This document shows, one piece after another, positions 1 to 5,081 of a DNA stretch of 5,143 nucleotides. The stretch spans positions 1 to 5,143 of the forward strand of contig JBAXHD010000091.1 of NCBI GenBank assembly GCA_037139095.1, written 5' to 3'. A program made the translations under genes and the position numbers. Source of the DNA: WLMZ01 sp037139095. Lineage in GTDB: Bacteria; Actinomycetota; Acidimicrobiia; Acidimicrobiales; Ilumatobacteraceae. Each line of letters starts with the position of its first letter. The first letter of the stretch is position 1. The notes beneath the pieces are model-generated. The model saw only the letters and a list, made by a program, of their open reading frames with translations, was not told the DNA's origin and made no database searches.

Positions 1-14
1 TCTCGCTTGGCGAT

Positions 15-65
15 CTGAGCTCTTGAGCTCAGCCGACCTATTGGGTTCGGGCAAGCTTGGGCCCG
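15..65 (-). terminator. Two small hairpins downstream of the DUF805 gene, possible terminator
   Basis: Two inverted repeats follow the DUF805 stop codon on the minus strand. The nearer is CGGGC (48-52) with GCCCG (61-65) around an 8-nt loop. The farther is CTGAGCTC (15-22) with GAGCTCAG (25-32), a perfect 8-bp repeat. Neither is followed by a T-run on the minus strand, so this is not a classic intrinsic terminator, though actinobacterial terminators often lack a U-tract. The remaining bases 1-74 show no gene that can be supported. Confidence 0.3.
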
Positions 66-74
66 GGCTGATGA

Positions 75-398
75 TTACTTCGAGAGCACGGGTGGTGGCG
101 GTGGGCCAAACCGATTCAGGTTCAGGTCGCTTGGGCTCAGCAAGAAGACCAGGTTTGCGATTGGGCAAATAAGCCACCAACCGCTCCGGCCGACGTCGTG
201 CATTCGGCGAACGCCGACCGAAATTGATGGAATAGCAAGGCCGAGCGTAGCGATGGCCGCTGAGGGCACTGAGCCGCTGAGCGCTAAGCGAATGAGAAAG
301 CTGAAAAGGAAGAAATACCAGTATTCCGGTCGTGCTGAGCGCCCTTTGAAATTGGCGTAATTGTTGAATGCAGACCGAATAGATGCAACAAAGTTCAT
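75..398 (-). CDS. DUF805 family small membrane protein
   Basis: Encodes 107 residues. DUF805 (PF05656) proteins are small integral membrane proteins without an established biochemical function. The family signature is clear: an N-terminal block with NYANFKGR (13-20) and an ARPEYW motif (22-27), a hydrophobic segment at about 28-41, a second at about 45-60, the hallmark VGVRRMHDVGRSGWW (61-75), a third hydrophobic segment at about 74-88, and a closing NRFGP (95-99). A short proline run follows. It is slightly short for the family because the loop between the first two membrane segments is reduced. The ATG at 398 is preferred over the longer reading frame from 461 because family homology begins there and because it overlaps the upstream stop codon as ATGA, which suggests translational coupling. 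The only nearby GAGG abuts the ATG, which fits reliance on coupling. It should be co-transcribed with the GNAT-like gene upstream. Confidence 0.85.
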   Translation of the reverse strand: MNFVASIRSAFNNYANFKGRSARPEYWYFFLFSFLIRLALSGSVPSAAIATLGLAIPSISVGVRRMHDVGRSGWWLICPIANLVFLLSPSDLNLNRFGPPPPPVLSK

Positions 399-1288
399 CC
401 TCGAACGATAACCGGGGTGCCCTCGTTGCCAGTGTGATGTCCATCCGCAGAGGCACCCCATCGCTCAGTTTGTAGCGCTTGGGCAAGCTTGGCGGTGTGG
501 CGTAACTGGCGGTCTGTGCGCCGCCACCACCAGGCTCGTGTGGCGGCGTTGTCTACTTGGCCACCGAGCGTGGCAAGCAATTCGCGAGCATCTTCGGTGC
601 GCTTATTGAAGATTGGTGCGTCGAATGCATCGTGGTATTGCCAAACAACGCCGCTACGTAGGCGACGGAACCCAGCCGCGCGCCATGCCTGTTTCACTTT
701 GGCCTGCACCTCTTGGCCGGGTCGGGGCAGGTAGTAGTCGGACATCACTTCGCCGTCGGCGTGCAGGCGTGTCATGAGTCCGAACGGCGTCAAGAAGGTG
801 GCGTCAACATTGAGCAGATCGCTGGCTACGGCGAGAAGTGCCGGCCCAATGCGGCGACCCCTCCAAAACGGATCGACCACCACGTCGTAAGCGATAAGAA
901 TGCTTGAATTGGCGCCCGTATGAATGTTGTAGTTGATGAGCTTGTCGATCGACTCCTCGATAGCGGTGCCGATGTCTGCAAGATCTTGCGAGATTTCATC
1001 GAGGTCGAGGTATAAGTCGTCGCAACGGCTGAGCTTGACTCGCACTAACGAGCAGCGGGCAATAAGCGCCGGGTGGGGCTGCGGCCCTGACCTATTTGTG
1101 GAGTAATCGAGGGTGAGGTCGATGTGCCAGAACTCAATTGCGGACTGATCTATAAAACGTGAGGTGCTAGCACCATGGGCGAGTTTGATATCGACCGACC
1201 CCCAGTTTGCTGTGCGGCGCGGCTTACGCACTGGCAATGTTGCTGGAGATGAGGGTGCTGCAGGGCGGCTGACTGCTGTTGCTGACAT
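395..1288 (-). CDS. GNAT-fold N-acetyltransferase-like protein
   Basis: Encodes 297 residues. The centre resembles a GNAT acyl-CoA-dependent acetyltransferase. A predicted strand with DVVVDP (135-140) runs into WRGRRIGPALL (142-152), which matches the acetyl-CoA pyrophosphate-binding motif A (R/Q-x-x-G-x-G/A). A long helix follows, then a strand near 165-170, then WRAAGFRRL (202-210) and VVWQYHDA (214-221), as in the GNAT C-terminal half. Residues 1-30 are low-complexity (Ala, Pro, Ser, Arg) and probably disordered. Residues 225-297 form a basic, Trp-rich extension that I do not recognise. The substrate cannot be inferred. The ATG at 1288 was chosen over the one at 1306 because a purine-rich GAGAGG lies about 8 nt upstream of it. 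The last codon overlaps the start of the DUF805 gene. The GNAT assignment rests mainly on motif A and is moderate; an uncharacterised GNAT-like family is possible. Confidence 0.7.
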   Translation of the reverse strand: MSATAVSRPAAPSSPATLPVRKPRRTANWGSVDIKLAHGASTSRFIDQSAIEFWHIDLTLDYSTNRSGPQPHPALIARCSLVRVKLSRCDDLYLDLDEISQDLADIGTAIEESIDKLINYNIHTGANSSILIAYDVVVDPFWRGRRIGPALLAVASDLLNVDATFLTPFGLMTRLHADGEVMSDYYLPRPGQEVQAKVKQAWRAAGFRRLRSGVVWQYHDAFDAPIFNKRTEDARELLATLGGQVDNAATRAWWWRRTDRQLRHTAKLAQALQTERWGASADGHHTGNEGTPVIVRG

Positions 1289-1309
1289 GGTGTTTTCGCC
1301 TCTCACACC
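1289..1309 (-). promoter_or_regulatory. Ribosome binding site of the GNAT-like gene in a small hairpin loop
   Basis: On the minus strand GGTGT (1309-1305) and ACACC (1293-1289) pair around an 11-nt loop that contains the GAGAGG ribosome binding site, ending immediately before the ATG at 1288. The 5-bp stem competes with the larger hairpin at 1307-1324 for the shared GGT. The ribosome binding site supports the chosen start; any regulatory role of the fold is inference. Confidence 0.4.
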
Positions 1310-1352
1310 GCCACCTGAGGCGGTTTCAGGTGGTCATTATGAATGACACCTG
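1307..1352. repeat. Overlapping inverted repeats with three CAGGTG/CACCTG half-sites
   Basis: Three inverted repeats overlap here. ACCGCC (1307-1312) pairs with GGCGGT (1319-1324). CCACCTGA (1311-1318) pairs perfectly with TCAGGTGG (1326-1333). CAGGTGGTCATT (1327-1338) pairs with AATGACACCTG (1342-1352), an 11-bp stem with one bulged G and a 3-nt ATG loop. The first two cannot form at the same time, nor can the last two. The hexamer CAGGTG or its complement occurs three times in about 40 bp, as expected for a multi-site operator or for alternative RNA folds. It lies between divergent genes, so it could affect either. Confidence 0.6.
1336..1341 (-). promoter_or_regulatory. Candidate -10 box (CATAAT) for the GNAT-DUF805 unit
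   Basis: On the minus strand the hexamer CATAAT matches the -10 consensus at five of six positions and lies 47 bases upstream of the ATG at 1288, giving a leader of about 40 nt. No convincing -35 hexamer is seen at the usual distance. The box sits at the tip of the 1327-1352 inverted repeat, so a repressor bound there would cover it. Confidence 0.35.
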
Positions 1353-1427
1353 TGACAGTGTTCGATGGTCGTAAGGCCTGAGTGGAGGGCATTTCGAATC
1401 CCCGCAAGAAGTTGTCTAGTTCTTTAC

Positions 1428-1468
1428 TTGACGGATTCTTGACCGAGTGCCAAGGTGATCGGAAATGT
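1428..1468 (+). promoter_or_regulatory. Possible promoter region of the repeat-protein gene
   Basis: Two -35-like hexamers, TTGACG (1428-1433) and TTGACC (1439-1444), lie 11 bp apart upstream of the secreted repeat protein. The sequences at -10 distance are poor (CAAGGT at 1451-1456 after the first, GAAATG at 1462-1467 after the second). If the first is used, transcription would start near 1463 and the mRNA would begin around the leader hairpin. This is a weak prediction from consensus only. Confidence 0.25.
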
Positions 1469-1508
1469 TCAACAGGTTCAGGTTGCCTCCGGGCGCCGAA
1501 CCATTTCC
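1461..1508 (+). promoter_or_regulatory. Structured mRNA leader directly before the RBS of the repeat protein
   Basis: The leader can fold into one long interrupted hairpin. GGAAAT (1461-1466) pairs with ATTTCC (1503-1508). After an 8-nt one-sided bulge, GGTTC (1475-1479) pairs with GAACC (1498-1502). After a bulged A, GGTTGCC (1481-1487, one bulged T and one G-U pair) pairs with GGCGCC (1492-1497) under a TCCG loop. That gives about 17 base pairs. The structure ends two bases before the GGGGG ribosome binding site (1510-1514). CCTCC (1486-1490) could instead pair with GGGGG, with one G-U pair, and mask it. I recognise no known riboswitch class. The structure is seen in the sequence; a regulatory role is inference. 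Confidence 0.45.
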
Positions 1509-1509
1509 T

Positions 1510-1514
1510 GGGGG
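1510..1514 (+). promoter_or_regulatory. Ribosome binding site deciding the start at 1521
   Basis: A GGGGG run lies 6 nt before the ATG at 1521. It decides the start: the same frame is open upstream to an ATG at 1455, but that start has no ribosome binding site and would put extra residues before an otherwise normal signal peptide. Confidence 0.6.
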
Positions 1515-1520
1515 TTATTT

Positions 1521-2372
1521 ATGTTGCCATCAACAAAGCGTCGCTTTGCCGAAGTCAGTTTGCGCAGCCGCCTCGTGCGTGCCGCTGCCGTCACTGCGTT
1601 TGTCGTTGCGCCAGCAGCATTGGTGGCGGGCACCTCGTCTACCTCGCTGGCCGCATCGCACTCGGCTCATGCAAACCGCAGCAAGAACGACATCGATGGC
1701 GACGGCATCCCGAACGCAATCGACCGCGATGTTGATGGCGACGGCATCCCGAACGCAGCCGACCCTGATGTCGATGGCGATGGCATTCCTAATGGTGCCG
1801 ATCGCGATGTCGATGGCGACCGCGTTCCTAATGCCAAGGATGCCGATGTCGATGGCGACGGTGTTGCCAATGGCGCCGATCCCGATGTCGATGGCGACGG
1901 CGTGGCCAATGGCGCCGACCGCGATGTCGATGGCGATGGCCTGGCCAATAACTCGCCCGCTGAGAAAGACATCGATGGAGACGGCATCAAAGACGGCAAA
2001 GACGCCGATGTTGATGGCGATGGCATTCCCAATGGCGCCGACCGCGACGTCAACGGTGACGGTGTTGCCAATGGCTCCGACCGCGATGTCGATGGCGATG
2101 GCCTTGCGAACGGCGTGAAGCAGGAGAAGGACATCGATGGCGATGGCATCCCCAACGCAGTCGATAGCGACGAAGACGGCGATGGCGTGGCCAATGCCGC
2201 CGACACCGACACCGATGGTGACGGCGTTTCGAACAGCACTGACAAAGACGACGACGGCAACGGTGTCGACGACGAGCAAGAGCACCATCACGGGACGACG
2301 ACCACCACAGCTCCAGCGCCATCGAGCTCGGTCGCTCCGCCGCCAGTAGCACCTCTGCGCACGCTGCGCTGA
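1521..2372 (+). CDS. Secreted calcium-binding protein with 15 tandem thrombospondin type 3-like repeats
   Basis: Encodes 283 residues in three parts. Residues 1-51 form an export signal with a basic start (KRRF, then RSRLVR), a hydrophobic core AAAVTAFVVAPAALVAG (21-37) and possible cleavage after an Ala in the AASHSAHA stretch (44-51). Residues 57-251 hold 15 repeats of the form DxDGDGxxNxxDx, mostly 13 residues long. Asp at positions 1, 3, 5 and 12 with Asn at 9 gives the ligand spacing of EF-hand-like calcium loops, and the repeat resembles the thrombospondin type 3 repeat. Residues 252-283 are a tail with HHH, a TTTTT run and Pro/Ala/Ser, ending without an LPxTG motif, a membrane helix or a recognisable domain. 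The protein is likely exported and folded around Ca2+, as a surface, matrix or spacer protein; its partner is unknown. Loops 4 (G6 to R), 10 (D3 to N) and 15 (D5 to N) carry substitutions. It is a single gene, divergent from the GNAT unit and convergent with malQ. Confidence 0.8.
   Translation: MLPSTKRRFAEVSLRSRLVRAAAVTAFVVAPAALVAGTSSTSLAASHSAHANRSKNDIDGDGIPNAIDRDVDGDGIPNAADPDVDGDGIPNGADRDVDGDRVPNAKDADVDGDGVANGADPDVDGDGVANGADRDVDGDGLANNSPAEKDIDGDGIKDGKDADVDGDGIPNGADRDVNGDGVANGSDRDVDGDGLANGVKQEKDIDGDGIPNAVDSDEDGDGVANAADTDTDGDGVSNSTDKDDDGNGVDDEQEHHHGTTTTTAPAPSSSVAPPPVAPLRTLR
1689..2273 (+). repeat. In-frame 39-bp tandem repeat array in three modules
   Basis: Fifteen imperfect copies of a 39-bp unit, each beginning with a GAC or GAT Asp codon, usually as GATGTCGATGGCGA. 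Module A (1689-1967) has seven copies, B (1968-2129) four and C (2130-2273) four, the last truncated. Modules A and B each end in a 45-bp unit encoding DVDGDGLAN followed by an insert ending in Glu-Lys. Each module begins with DIDGDGI, while internal units begin with DVDGDG or, in C, DE, DT or DD. The pattern points to duplication of blocks as well as of single units. Because 39 is divisible by 3, long antisense reading frames stay open but are shadows. Confidence 0.9.
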
Positions 2373-2379
2373 GACAACG

Positions 2380-2393
2380 GCTCGGCTACGAGC
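2380..2393. terminator. Small hairpin between convergent stop codons
   Basis: GCTCG (2380-2384) and CGAGC (2389-2393) form a perfect 5-bp stem with a GCTA loop in the 23-bp gap between the convergent repeat-protein and malQ genes. There is no T-run on either side, so it would be weak alone; it may act with the larger palindrome at 2421-2465. Confidence 0.3.
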
Positions 2394-2395
2394 AG

Positions 2396-4054
2396 CTAGA
2401 TCCTGATCTGATCAACTCCAACCGGTAACCGTCGGCGCCAATTTGTGCCGCCGACGGTTCCCGGTAGGTTCGGCTGATCTATTGCCCCGCACAGGTCGTC
2501 TGTAGCCAACAGTCGAAGCCGCGCTGGCGACTGAAGCACCGCTGCATGAGCCTGCGCGATGACCGCATCCACTGAGAGAGCGCTGGTTATTGCGCGCAGG
2601 CGTGCGCGTTGTGTTGCGTCACCACATACCTCACTGAATACCCCGGCGACGGTGGGTAAGTCGTGTGTCGTTACGGTCGCCAGTGCCTTCGTTTCCCACT
2701 GCGACGGGGGCTCAGACTCGAACCACAGAACTATCGTGCGTGCGATGTTGTTCGCAGCGAGTGCTTCGCGAACCCCGTCGTGCACAGTGCCCAGATCTTC
2801 GCCGATCACGAACGCCCCGGCTCGGGTGGCCTCGAGGCAGATGATTGCCAACAGTTCTTCGGCAGCGAAATGCACGTAGGCGCCATCGCTTGCCGACATG
2901 CCCTCGGGTATCCAAAACTGCCGGAACAGACCCATCACGTGATCAATACGCAGGCCTGAAACTCCTCGTAGCGAAGCGCGAACCGTAGCGATAAACGGTT
3001 CGTAACAGACCTGGCGCAATCGCCACGGAACGAAGCCGGGGATGCCCCAATTCTGGCCGGCAGTGTTGAACGGGTCTGGGGGTGCGCCGATGCGGGCGTT
3101 AAGCGCCAGCACATCTTGGTACTGCCACGCGTCGGCTCCGTGTGGATCGAACCCGACAGCAAGATCGCCGATGATTGCAACGCCCGTCGAGCCAAGCTCC
3201 ACCAGTTGCGAGAGTGCAAGCTGCTGGCACCACTGATGAAACGCTGCCCGCGCAGCGAACCGTTGGTTCGTTGCGAGACGCTCCGCAAGCACCACTGGAT
3301 CGAAGCGTCGCAACTCGTGGGGCCACGCTGTCCAATCGGGCCCGTACTCGTCACACACAGCGTTCCAAAGAGCGATGGAGTCGGGGAGCGGTGGCGGCGT
3401 CGACGACTCGGCATATAACTGCTCGAGTGCAGCGCGTTTGATCGGCCAGACCTGGTTTCGATCGATCAAGGTGTTGGCGTCGCAGACCAACTTGGCAGGC
3501 GGAGCAGCGTCGAACGAAATGAGCAGCGGATTGAGCGCGCGGCGACTGCTGGGGTAGTACGGGCTGTCTTGTTGGGGAAGAGATGGCGCTGGTTGATGGA
3601 GCGGACTCAGCAACATCGCTGCCCCACCTGCGTTGGCAACCGAGTGCGCAAGCGTGGCGACATCGCCAAGGTCGCCGATGCCCCACGACCGAGCACTCCA
3701 CAGCGAGTAGATCTGAGCAGCCACACCCCACGCCACCGGAATCTCCGGGCAACACGGGGGATGAACGATGAGGTGCGTAGTTGGGCCGCCGTCTACCGGG
3801 TGCAGCAGGTGGTACCCAATCGCCAGATCTGATGGCAATGCAACGATCTCGCCACGTTCAGTGCCGTCCTCGAGCACAAGCCGGCAGGGGTTCCACAGGG
3901 TGTGCGACTCGCCAGCGACAACGAACCACAGTGGGGGAGCGTCCTGTGGATCGCCCATAGCGTCGCGCAGGCGCTGGCGGGTGGAGTCAGACGTTGCATG
4001 CCATGTTCCATCGACATCGAAATAGCCGTGACTGATTCCCCACTCGTCATGCAC
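2396..4054 (-). CDS. malQ: 4-alpha-glucanotransferase (amylomaltase), GH77
   Basis: Encodes 552 residues. MalQ transfers alpha-1,4-glucan segments between maltodextrins in the cytoplasm, in glycogen and maltodextrin metabolism. GH77 features in order: an N-terminal GY-D-G-W-H block followed by LRDAMG (29-34), WGVAAQIYSL (109-118), RSWGIGDLGD (122-131), SPYYPSSRR (164-172), IIGDLAVGFDPHGADAW (294-310), PPDPFN (326-330 region), GLRIDHVMG with the predicted nucleophile Asp371, GEDLGT with the predicted acid/base Glu419, TTHDLPT with Asp465, and C-terminal NLPGT and NWRRRL (529-543). It appears complete and catalytically intact. The frame is open to 4360, but the extra 102 residues do not look like MalQ and overlap a plausible opposite-strand gene. 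GTG at 4054 puts the start just before DEWGISHGY, which resembles MalQ N-termini, although no good ribosome binding site precedes it. No other maltodextrin genes are in the window. Confidence 0.93.
   Translation of the reverse strand: MHDEWGISHGYFDVDGTWHATSDSTRQRLRDAMGDPQDAPPLWFVVAGESHTLWNPCRLVLEDGTERGEIVALPSDLAIGYHLLHPVDGGPTTHLIVHPPCCPEIPVAWGVAAQIYSLWSARSWGIGDLGDVATLAHSVANAGGAAMLLSPLHQPAPSLPQQDSPYYPSSRRALNPLLISFDAAPPAKLVCDANTLIDRNQVWPIKRAALEQLYAESSTPPPLPDSIALWNAVCDEYGPDWTAWPHELRRFDPVVLAERLATNQRFAARAAFHQWCQQLALSQLVELGSTGVAIIGDLAVGFDPHGADAWQYQDVLALNARIGAPPDPFNTAGQNWGIPGFVPWRLRQVCYEPFIATVRASLRGVSGLRIDHVMGLFRQFWIPEGMSASDGAYVHFAAEELLAIICLEATRAGAFVIGEDLGTVHDGVREALAANNIARTIVLWFESEPPSQWETKALATVTTHDLPTVAGVFSEVCGDATQRARLRAITSALSVDAVIAQAHAAVLQSPARLRLLATDDLCGAIDQPNLPGTVGGTNWRRRLPVGVDQIRI
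2421..2465. repeat. Long palindrome at the 3' end of malQ, possible terminator
   Basis: AACCGTCGGCG (2427-2437) and CGCCGACGGTT (2449-2459) are perfect 11-bp complements around an 11-nt loop. After one T/C mismatch they extend by ACCGG (2421-2425) with CCGGT (2461-2465), giving 16 of 17 pairs. The sequence also encodes the conserved malQ C-terminus around NLPGT and NWRRRL, so it is constrained twice. It lies about 50 bp past the repeat-protein stop and could end rightward transcription. There is no U-tract. Confidence 0.55.
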
Positions 4055-4081
4055 CTCAACAGTCTGCCGCTGACGGCGTGC

Positions 4082-4099
4082 CCAGCGTGACCAGCGTGA
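4082..4099. repeat. Tandem 9-bp direct repeat between malQ and the helical-protein gene
   Basis: CCAGCGTGA occurs twice in direct tandem, and a partial further copy precedes it. It lies 28 bp upstream of the malQ GTG in the 87-bp divergent gap. It could be a regulator binding site or chance; no known operator consensus is recognised. Confidence 0.4.
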
Positions 4100-4129
4100 C
4101 CCATGCCCAGTCGTGTGCTTCAGACTTCG

Positions 4130-4135
4130 TAGACT
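4130..4135 (+). promoter_or_regulatory. -10 box (TAGACT) placed for a leaderless transcript
   Basis: TAGACT fits the actinobacterial TANNNT -10 pattern and ends 6 nt before the GTG at 4142. At that distance transcription would start at or next to the start codon, giving a leaderless mRNA. This agrees with the lack of a Shine-Dalgarno sequence and supports this start. Confidence 0.5.
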
Positions 4136-4141
4136 GGCGCA

Positions 4142-4426
4142 GTGGCAAAGTGGCTCGTCGAACGACGTCTCAAGCAAGCATCGGCGCGCTTGCGTCAGCT
4201 TCGCGAAGAGCTCGGCGTCATCGACGAACAGCTCGCTCAACTCTCCGATGAAGCCGACGACATGAGTATTCGTTCGCTGGTATCTGAGACCCACGGCGCC
4301 TCGCATGACTACCACCACGCTCAGGCCCACGCCGATGCAATGGCGAAGCACCGCGTGCACGTCACCGAGTCAATTGCCGAGCTCGAGCGGCGTCAAGACG
4401 CACTGCTCGACCGGATGGTTGGCTAA
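4142..4426 (+). CDS. Small charged helical (probable coiled-coil) protein, unknown function
   Basis: Encodes 94 residues in a charged, helix-favouring sequence. Two helices are suggested. The first, about 1-42, is rich in Arg, Leu and Glu (ASARLRQLREELGVIDEQL at 13-31) with leucines at heptad-like spacing. The second, about 55-92, is His/Ala-rich and then Glu/Arg-rich, ending with AELERRQDALLDRM. A short Ser-containing segment separates them. There is no signal peptide, membrane segment or metal motif; the four closely spaced His in the second helix do not form a recognisable site. I do not recognise the family. The plausible leaderless promoter, intact frame and amphipathic composition support a real gene, and it excludes the longer malQ start on the other strand. 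It lies 71 bp upstream of the PdtaR-like gene in the same direction, so read-through is possible, but the gap has a hairpin and a possible promoter. A structural or adaptor role is only a guess. Confidence 0.75.
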   Translation: MAKWLVERRLKQASARLRQLREELGVIDEQLAQLSDEADDMSIRSLVSETHGASHDYHHAQAHADAMAKHRVHVTESIAELERRQDALLDRMVG

Positions 4427-4440
4427 GGCTGGCTTCAGCC
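4427..4440 (+). terminator. Short hairpin after the helical-protein gene
   Basis: GGCTG (4427-4431) and CAGCC (4436-4440) form a perfect 5-bp stem with a GCTT loop directly after the TAA stop. No T-run follows, so it is at most a weak terminator or an mRNA 3'-end stabiliser. Confidence 0.3.
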
Positions 4441-4451
4441 CACAGCGCGCG

Positions 4452-4460
4452 TGGTTAAAT
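4452..4460 (+). promoter_or_regulatory. Possible extended -10 promoter for the PdtaR-like gene
   Basis: TGG followed by TTAAAT has the TGn extension and four of six -10 consensus positions, about 38 bp upstream of the GTG at 4498. No -35 is seen. The AT-rich patch stands out from its GC-rich surroundings. Confidence 0.3.
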
Positions 4461-4497
4461 AGTCGAGCGGGCATACCTGCTATCGAAAGGACGGCCT

Positions 4498-5073
4498 GTG
4501 ACCATTCGTGTGGTGATTGCCGAAGACGAAGCCATCATCCGGCTCGATCTGAAAGAGACCCTCGAAGAAGAGGGCTACGAAGTAGTAGGTGAGACCGGCC
4601 GCGGTGACAAGGCTGTCGAGCTCGTGCGCGAGCTGAAGCCCGATCTTGCGATTCTCGACATCAAGATGCCGGGCATGGATGGCCTTGCGGCGGCAGCGCT
4701 GATCAATGCCGATCGTTTGTGCGGCGTGCTGATCCTCACGGCGTTCAGCCAGCGCGAAATCATCGAGCAGGCCCGCGACTCTGGCGCGTTGGCCTATCTC
4801 GTAAAGCCGTATCAAAAGAGCGACCTGATCCCAGCCATCGAAGTGGCCATCGGGCGCTTCCGCGAATTGCAGTCGCTCAGCGGCGAACTCGACGCGCTGG
4901 GCGAGCAACTCGAGTCTCGCAAGCTCATCGATCGGGCCAAAGGCATTCTCGCCGACGAATGCTCGATGAAGGAGCAAGACGCGTTTACGTTCTTGCAGCG
5001 CACCGCAATGAGCGAGCGTGGCCGAATGCGCGATGTTGCCGAACGCGTCATCGCCGGAACCTTGCGTCCTTAG
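4498..5073 (+). CDS. pdtaR: ANTAR-domain response regulator, PdtaR-like
   Basis: Encodes 191 residues: an N-terminal receiver domain and a C-terminal ANTAR RNA-binding domain. The receiver has the acidic pocket EDE (9-11), phospho-acceptor Asp54 in AILDIKMPGMDG, Thr81 and Lys103 in the KPY motif, so all phosphorelay residues are present. A coiled linker (about 120-138) leads to the ANTAR domain (about 139-186) with RKLIDRAKGIL (141-151) and a helix with AFTFLQRTAM (162-171). ANTAR proteins bind paired hexaloop hairpins in mRNA and act by antitermination or translational control. In mycobacteria PdtaR is phosphorylated by the kinase PdtaS, which is not in this window. The GTG start has AAAGGA 7 nt upstream. 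The gene stands 8 bp before polA, as in other actinobacteria where pdtaR and polA are close neighbours, and the two may be co-transcribed. Length is near the mycobacterial protein (about 205 aa). Confidence 0.92.
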   Translation: MTIRVVIAEDEAIIRLDLKETLEEEGYEVVGETGRGDKAVELVRELKPDLAILDIKMPGMDGLAAAALINADRLCGVLILTAFSQREIIEQARDSGALAYLVKPYQKSDLIPAIEVAIGRFRELQSLSGELDALGEQLESRKLIDRAKGILADECSMKEQDAFTFLQRTAMSERGRMRDVAERVIAGTLRP

Positions 5074-5081
5074 GGCAACCG

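Noticed and set aside
399..461. Longer start for the DUF805 gene
   Set aside because: The added 21 residues lie inside the GNAT-like gene and precede the normal family start; the ATGA overlap favours the start at 398.
49..492. GGGCAAGCTTGG present at 49-60 and again at 481-492
   Set aside because: A 12-bp match, one copy inside a coding region, with no further similarity around it; probably chance.
489..734. Plus-strand reading frame opposite the GNAT-like gene
   Set aside because: Arg/Ala-rich composition typical of a shadow frame, with no recognisable domain and no supporting ribosome binding site.
1289..1508. ANTAR target (paired hexaloop hairpins) that the PdtaR-like protein might bind
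   Set aside because: The hairpin at 1307-1324 has a 6-nt loop, but on neither strand does it have A at position 1 and G at position 4, and there is no second hexaloop at the expected distance.
1689..2273. CRISPR-like or non-coding tandem repeat array
   Set aside because: Units are contiguous without spacers, vary at synonymous positions, and encode a coherent calcium-binding repeat in frame.
1530..2291. Long antisense reading frames (253 and 197 codons) opposite the repeat gene
   Set aside because: The 39-bp period is a multiple of three, so a stop-free antisense frame stays open through every copy. The products are low-complexity mirror images with no ribosome binding site or domain.
4055..4360. 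N-terminal extension of malQ by 102 residues
   Set aside because: The extension does not resemble MalQ, overlaps the plausible gene at 4142-4426 on the other strand, and family-like sequence begins right after the GTG at 4054.
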